Positions 55,583 through 57,294 of a DNA stretch of 57,294 bases are shown here, piece after piece. The notes under the pieces are model-generated. The model had not been told where the DNA came from. It saw nothing but the letters and a program-made list of their open reading frames with translations, and ran no database searches. This DNA is from a virus, in IMG/VR virus record IMGVR_UViG_3300047457_001216, positions 1 to 57,294 of that record, one strand, 5' to 3'. A program made the translations under genes and the position numbers. The stretch's first letter is position 1. Each line of letters starts with the position of its first letter.

Positions 55583-56335
55583 TCAGATCCCCGCCGGAGT
55601 TTCCTGAGGATTCACCACCACCGCTTTGGCCGGCCGACTGAACAGGCCGAAGGTGGGGTCTTTCTCGCTGGGCTCCATCGTCGCAGTGAACCGCACCACG
55701 TCGCCACGCTGCAGGCCACGCTGTTCCTCGACGTCGGCCGCCGGGTAGTCTTCAGTGGCTTCGTAACGCTTCACGTATCGGACGCAATCAATCGACGACG
55801 GCTGCGAACCGAAGTACAGGTTGCCCGTAGCCTGACACTTCACTGTCATCTTCCACGTGCAACCGTAGGCGCTCTCATACGCCTTCAGCTTCAGCACAGT
55901 TGCAACAATCTCGCGACGACCCGGAATGACTGGCTGCAGTTCGGCCCGCTGCTTTTCCTGCAGTTCAGCGAACGTCAGACGGCCGTGCCCCCGCTCTTCG
56001 TTGTGCTTCCGCTGACCCTCCAGTTTCGCCGCCTGCGCTGCTGCTGCTGCTGCCACCCGGTCAGCTCGACGCTTCTCCGCCTGCTGCTGCCGGCTGTACT
56101 CCAGACGGGCCCACTCCAACACCGGCACCCGCTTGTAAGAGTTGCGGGTGTCAGCACCCCAGCAGGCATAACAGACGCCACCGTCCTGCCAGTGGCCAGT
56201 GTTGCCGCTGCCACCACAACGACCGCAGGAGGTGGAGATAAGGACTTTCCCGTCCTGAATAAGGGTGCCGGGACGCTTGCAGAAAATGAACGCATAAGCC
56301 GCCAGAACATCAGGGACGGGGCTGAGCTTCGACAT
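55583..56335 (-). CDS. Zinc-finger, coiled-coil protein, 250 aa
   Basis: A CxxCxGxG-type zinc finger (CGRCGGSGNTGHWQDGGVCY ACWG, residues 37-60), then an Arg/Gln/Ala coiled coil (about 75-120, including an Ala6 run coded by CTG repeats on the plus strand) and a C-terminal beta domain (VKCQATGNLYFG, RGDVVRFTATMEPS) perhaps of OB type. ATG 56335 with GGAG at 7-base spacing. Layout recalls phage DnaJ-like or DNA-processing proteins; function unknown. Confidence 0.6.
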   Translation of the reverse strand: MSKLSPVPDVLAAYAFIFCKRPGTLIQDGKVLISTSCGRCGGSGNTGHWQDGGVCYACWGADTRNSYKRVPVLEWARLEYSRQQQAEKRRADRVAAAAAAQAAKLEGQRKHNEERGHGRLTFAELQEKQRAELQPVIPGRREIVATVLKLKAYESAYGCTWKMTVKCQATGNLYFGSQPSSIDCVRYVKRYEATEDYPAADVEEQRGLQRGDVVRFTATMEPSEKDPTFGLFSRPAKAVVVNPQETPAGI

Positions 56336-56397
56336 TTGAACACTCCAGAACAGGGGTTGAGGAAATGCCCGGGGCACACGCCCCGGGCTGCTGTTGA
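56336..56397 (-). promoter_or_regulatory. Right-arm leader cassette with GC hairpin
   Basis: GCCCGGGGC (56367-56375) pairs with GCCCCGGGC (56380-56388), loop ACAC. Leader CTCAACCCCTGTTCTGGAG follows on the minus strand before ATG 56335. Only CTGCTG remains of the CTG element. Confidence 0.6.
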
Positions 56398-56637
56398 TCA
56401 GTTATTCAGTTCAAGCCAGCAATGCGACAGGGCCCGCATCAGGTCCGTCATGCCAGAACTGGCTGCTGCTGCTGTCGGAGCCGTCAGCACCAACTCATCC
56501 AGCATGAACAGGGCGAGGGTCAGAGCCTCCGGCTCCAGACGGTCGGACATCGTCCGCACAAACTTTGCACGGATCCGGGACTTCTGGCAATCGCTCAAAG
56601 ACGGCTGAACGTCACGAGTTTTCAGGCGGCGAGGCAT
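56398..56637 (-). CDS. Hypothetical helical protein, 79 aa
   Basis: Basic N-terminus (MPRRLKTRDVQPSLSDCQKS), then helical with LEPEALTLALFMLDELVLTA and an Ala-rich part. ATG 56637 follows GCCGGAG at 8-base spacing. Function unknown. It follows the first right-arm gene by only 22 bases. Confidence 0.5.
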   Translation of the reverse strand: MPRRLKTRDVQPSLSDCQKSRIRAKFVRTMSDRLEPEALTLALFMLDELVLTAPTAAAASSGMTDLMRALSHCWLELNN

Positions 56638-56659
56638 CGTAGGGACTCCGGCAAGGGGT

Positions 56660-56929
56660 TCAGCGAGAACGGACATCAACACCATAAACGCCCAACAGGT
56701 GCCGCATTCGCATCTGCGGCGAAACCTGCTCTGCTGCCACCGCTGCGACAGCGAACGCCCCGTGCAACTGCTGCAGGGTGTCGGTAATTCTGTCGATGCT
56801 CGACTCTGCCCCGCCGTCACCACGCAACGATAGGCGGACATTGTGCAGCAGGCAAAACATGTGCAAACGGTTGGAACAATCCTTCTGCATACGCTGCAGA
56901 ACGGCGGGATCAGGCAGCACGACACTCAT
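56660..56929 (-). CDS. First right-arm gene, hypothetical, 89 aa
   Basis: Starts MSVVLPDPAVLQRMQKDCSN, helical, with a run of Ala/Val/His near the C-terminus. ATG 56929 follows ACCGGAG at 8-base spacing; a longer frame upstream lacks a ribosome site. It is the first gene after the strong minus-strand promoter at 56974-57001. Function unknown. Confidence 0.55.
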   Translation of the reverse strand: MSVVLPDPAVLQRMQKDCSNRLHMFCLLHNVRLSLRGDGGAESSIDRITDTLQQLHGAFAVAAVAAEQVSPQMRMRHLLGVYGVDVRSR

Positions 56930-56973
56930 CAGAGCAGCTCCGGTAAAGGGGTTGAAGACTTCCACTGCGGAAG

Positions 56974-57001
56974 ATCATACCAGAGTGTTCGGCGTAGTCA
57001 A
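56974..57001 (-). promoter_or_regulatory. Strong sigma70-like promoter of the right arm
   Basis: On the minus strand TTGACT (57001-56996), 16-base spacer, TGG plus TATGAT (56979-56974), an extended -10. The best promoter in the window. Transcription runs leftward into the six right-arm genes, and the first start codon is about 40 bases downstream of the -10. Confidence 0.75.
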
Positions 57002-57042
57002 CTGCAAACTTTACAGTTTTCTGAAAGATCGTCAAGGGCACG

Positions 57043-57068
57043 AAAAAACCCCGGATTGTGGCCGGGGT
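57043..57068 (-). terminator. Minus-strand terminator upstream of the right-arm promoter
   Basis: ACCCCGG (57048-57054) pairs with CCGGGGT (57062-57068). On the minus strand T6 follows. It would stop leftward transcription from beyond the window's right end before the right-arm promoter. From 57069 to 57294 I see only (CTG)4 at 57101-57112 and no credible gene. Confidence 0.75.
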
Positions 57069-57294
57069 CTTTCCAGTGTATTCTTAGGGTGTGTTCTTTG
57101 CTGCTGCTGCTGATCAGGCGACTTTAACGCCACAGCACGGACTGACAACCCGACTACCGCCACAAAACACCCACGCGCCCCTTCCGCCCGTGGGGGAGGG
57201 GGATCTAGCAACCATTGCTCCGCAGGAATTGAGAGTCTGCGTCCTCGGGCACGTGGTTTGATTCTATGGCGGTGGCTGGGTGTATTGCAAACGG

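Noticed and set aside
57155-57290. tRNA-like T arm near the right end
   Set aside because: A 5-bp stem around TTTGATT can be drawn, but the loop lacks the conserved C, two pairs are G-U, and no acceptor or anticodon arm fits at tRNA spacing.

Overview
The window is the genome, or nearly all of it, of a tailed double-stranded DNA phage with a siphovirus-like layout. No host backbone genes, rRNA, recognisable tRNA or integrase are visible. Base composition is moderately GC-rich. The host cannot be read from the sequence. The mix of families (DUF6876, gp88/DUF7227, prim-pol, a radical SAM/glycosyltransferase cassette, Cys-rich virion proteins) reminds me of Planctomycetota-associated phages, but that is an impression.

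Left arm (1-3.6 kb, +): short tandem repeats, a sigma70-like promoter, and five small genes separated by strong GC hairpins followed by a shared leader/Shine-Dalgarno sequence. The last gene is gp88-like. A terminator, eleven 32-bp tandem repeats and an extended -10 promoter follow. Packaging and head (3.6-12.7 kb, +): small genes, a repeat/coiled-coil protein, large terminase, portal, protease-scaffold protein, putative decoration protein and major capsid protein, closed by a terminator. Connector and tail (12.8-23.3 kb, +): adaptor-like genes, tail tube, a tail assembly chaperone pair with a textbook -1 frameshift site, a 1146-residue tape measure and Cys-rich tail-tip proteins.

Accessory late genes (23.3-35.6 kb, +): a radical SAM protein, four glycosyltransferase-like genes, a DUF1360-like membrane protein, then after a terminator a Staphylococcus-type nuclease, a DUF1353 protein, an exported protein, a papain-like protein, a membrane-anchored thioredoxin-like protein and tail fibre genes. 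Replication I (35.5-39.7 kb, -): an endonuclease-like gene beyond a terminator, three conserved small or medium proteins and an SNF2-type helicase. Replication II (40.0-54.4 kb, +): prim-pol, a DUF1351-like coiled-coil protein, four tandem paralogs, a NUMOD4-like protein, many tiny zinc-ribbon and membrane proteins, an HTH regulator, a Lar-like protein, a DnaQ-type exonuclease, and a UvrD-like helicase running into a VRR-NUC nuclease. Right arm (54.3-57.0 kb, -): six genes behind one strong promoter, using the same kind of leader as the left arm, so the two arms would diverge if the molecule is circular.

How it works together: late genes are packed into translationally coupled runs with ATGA/GTGA overlaps. 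Replication probably relies on the prim-pol, two helicases, the exonuclease and the VRR nuclease, as no family A, B or C DNA polymerase is visible. The most notable signals are the chaperone frameshift site, the helicase/VRR-NUC frame change at an A6 run, a structured in-frame insertion inside that helicase, the leader cassette shared by both arms, the Cys-rich virion with a thioredoxin-like partner, and the radical SAM/glycosyltransferase cassette.
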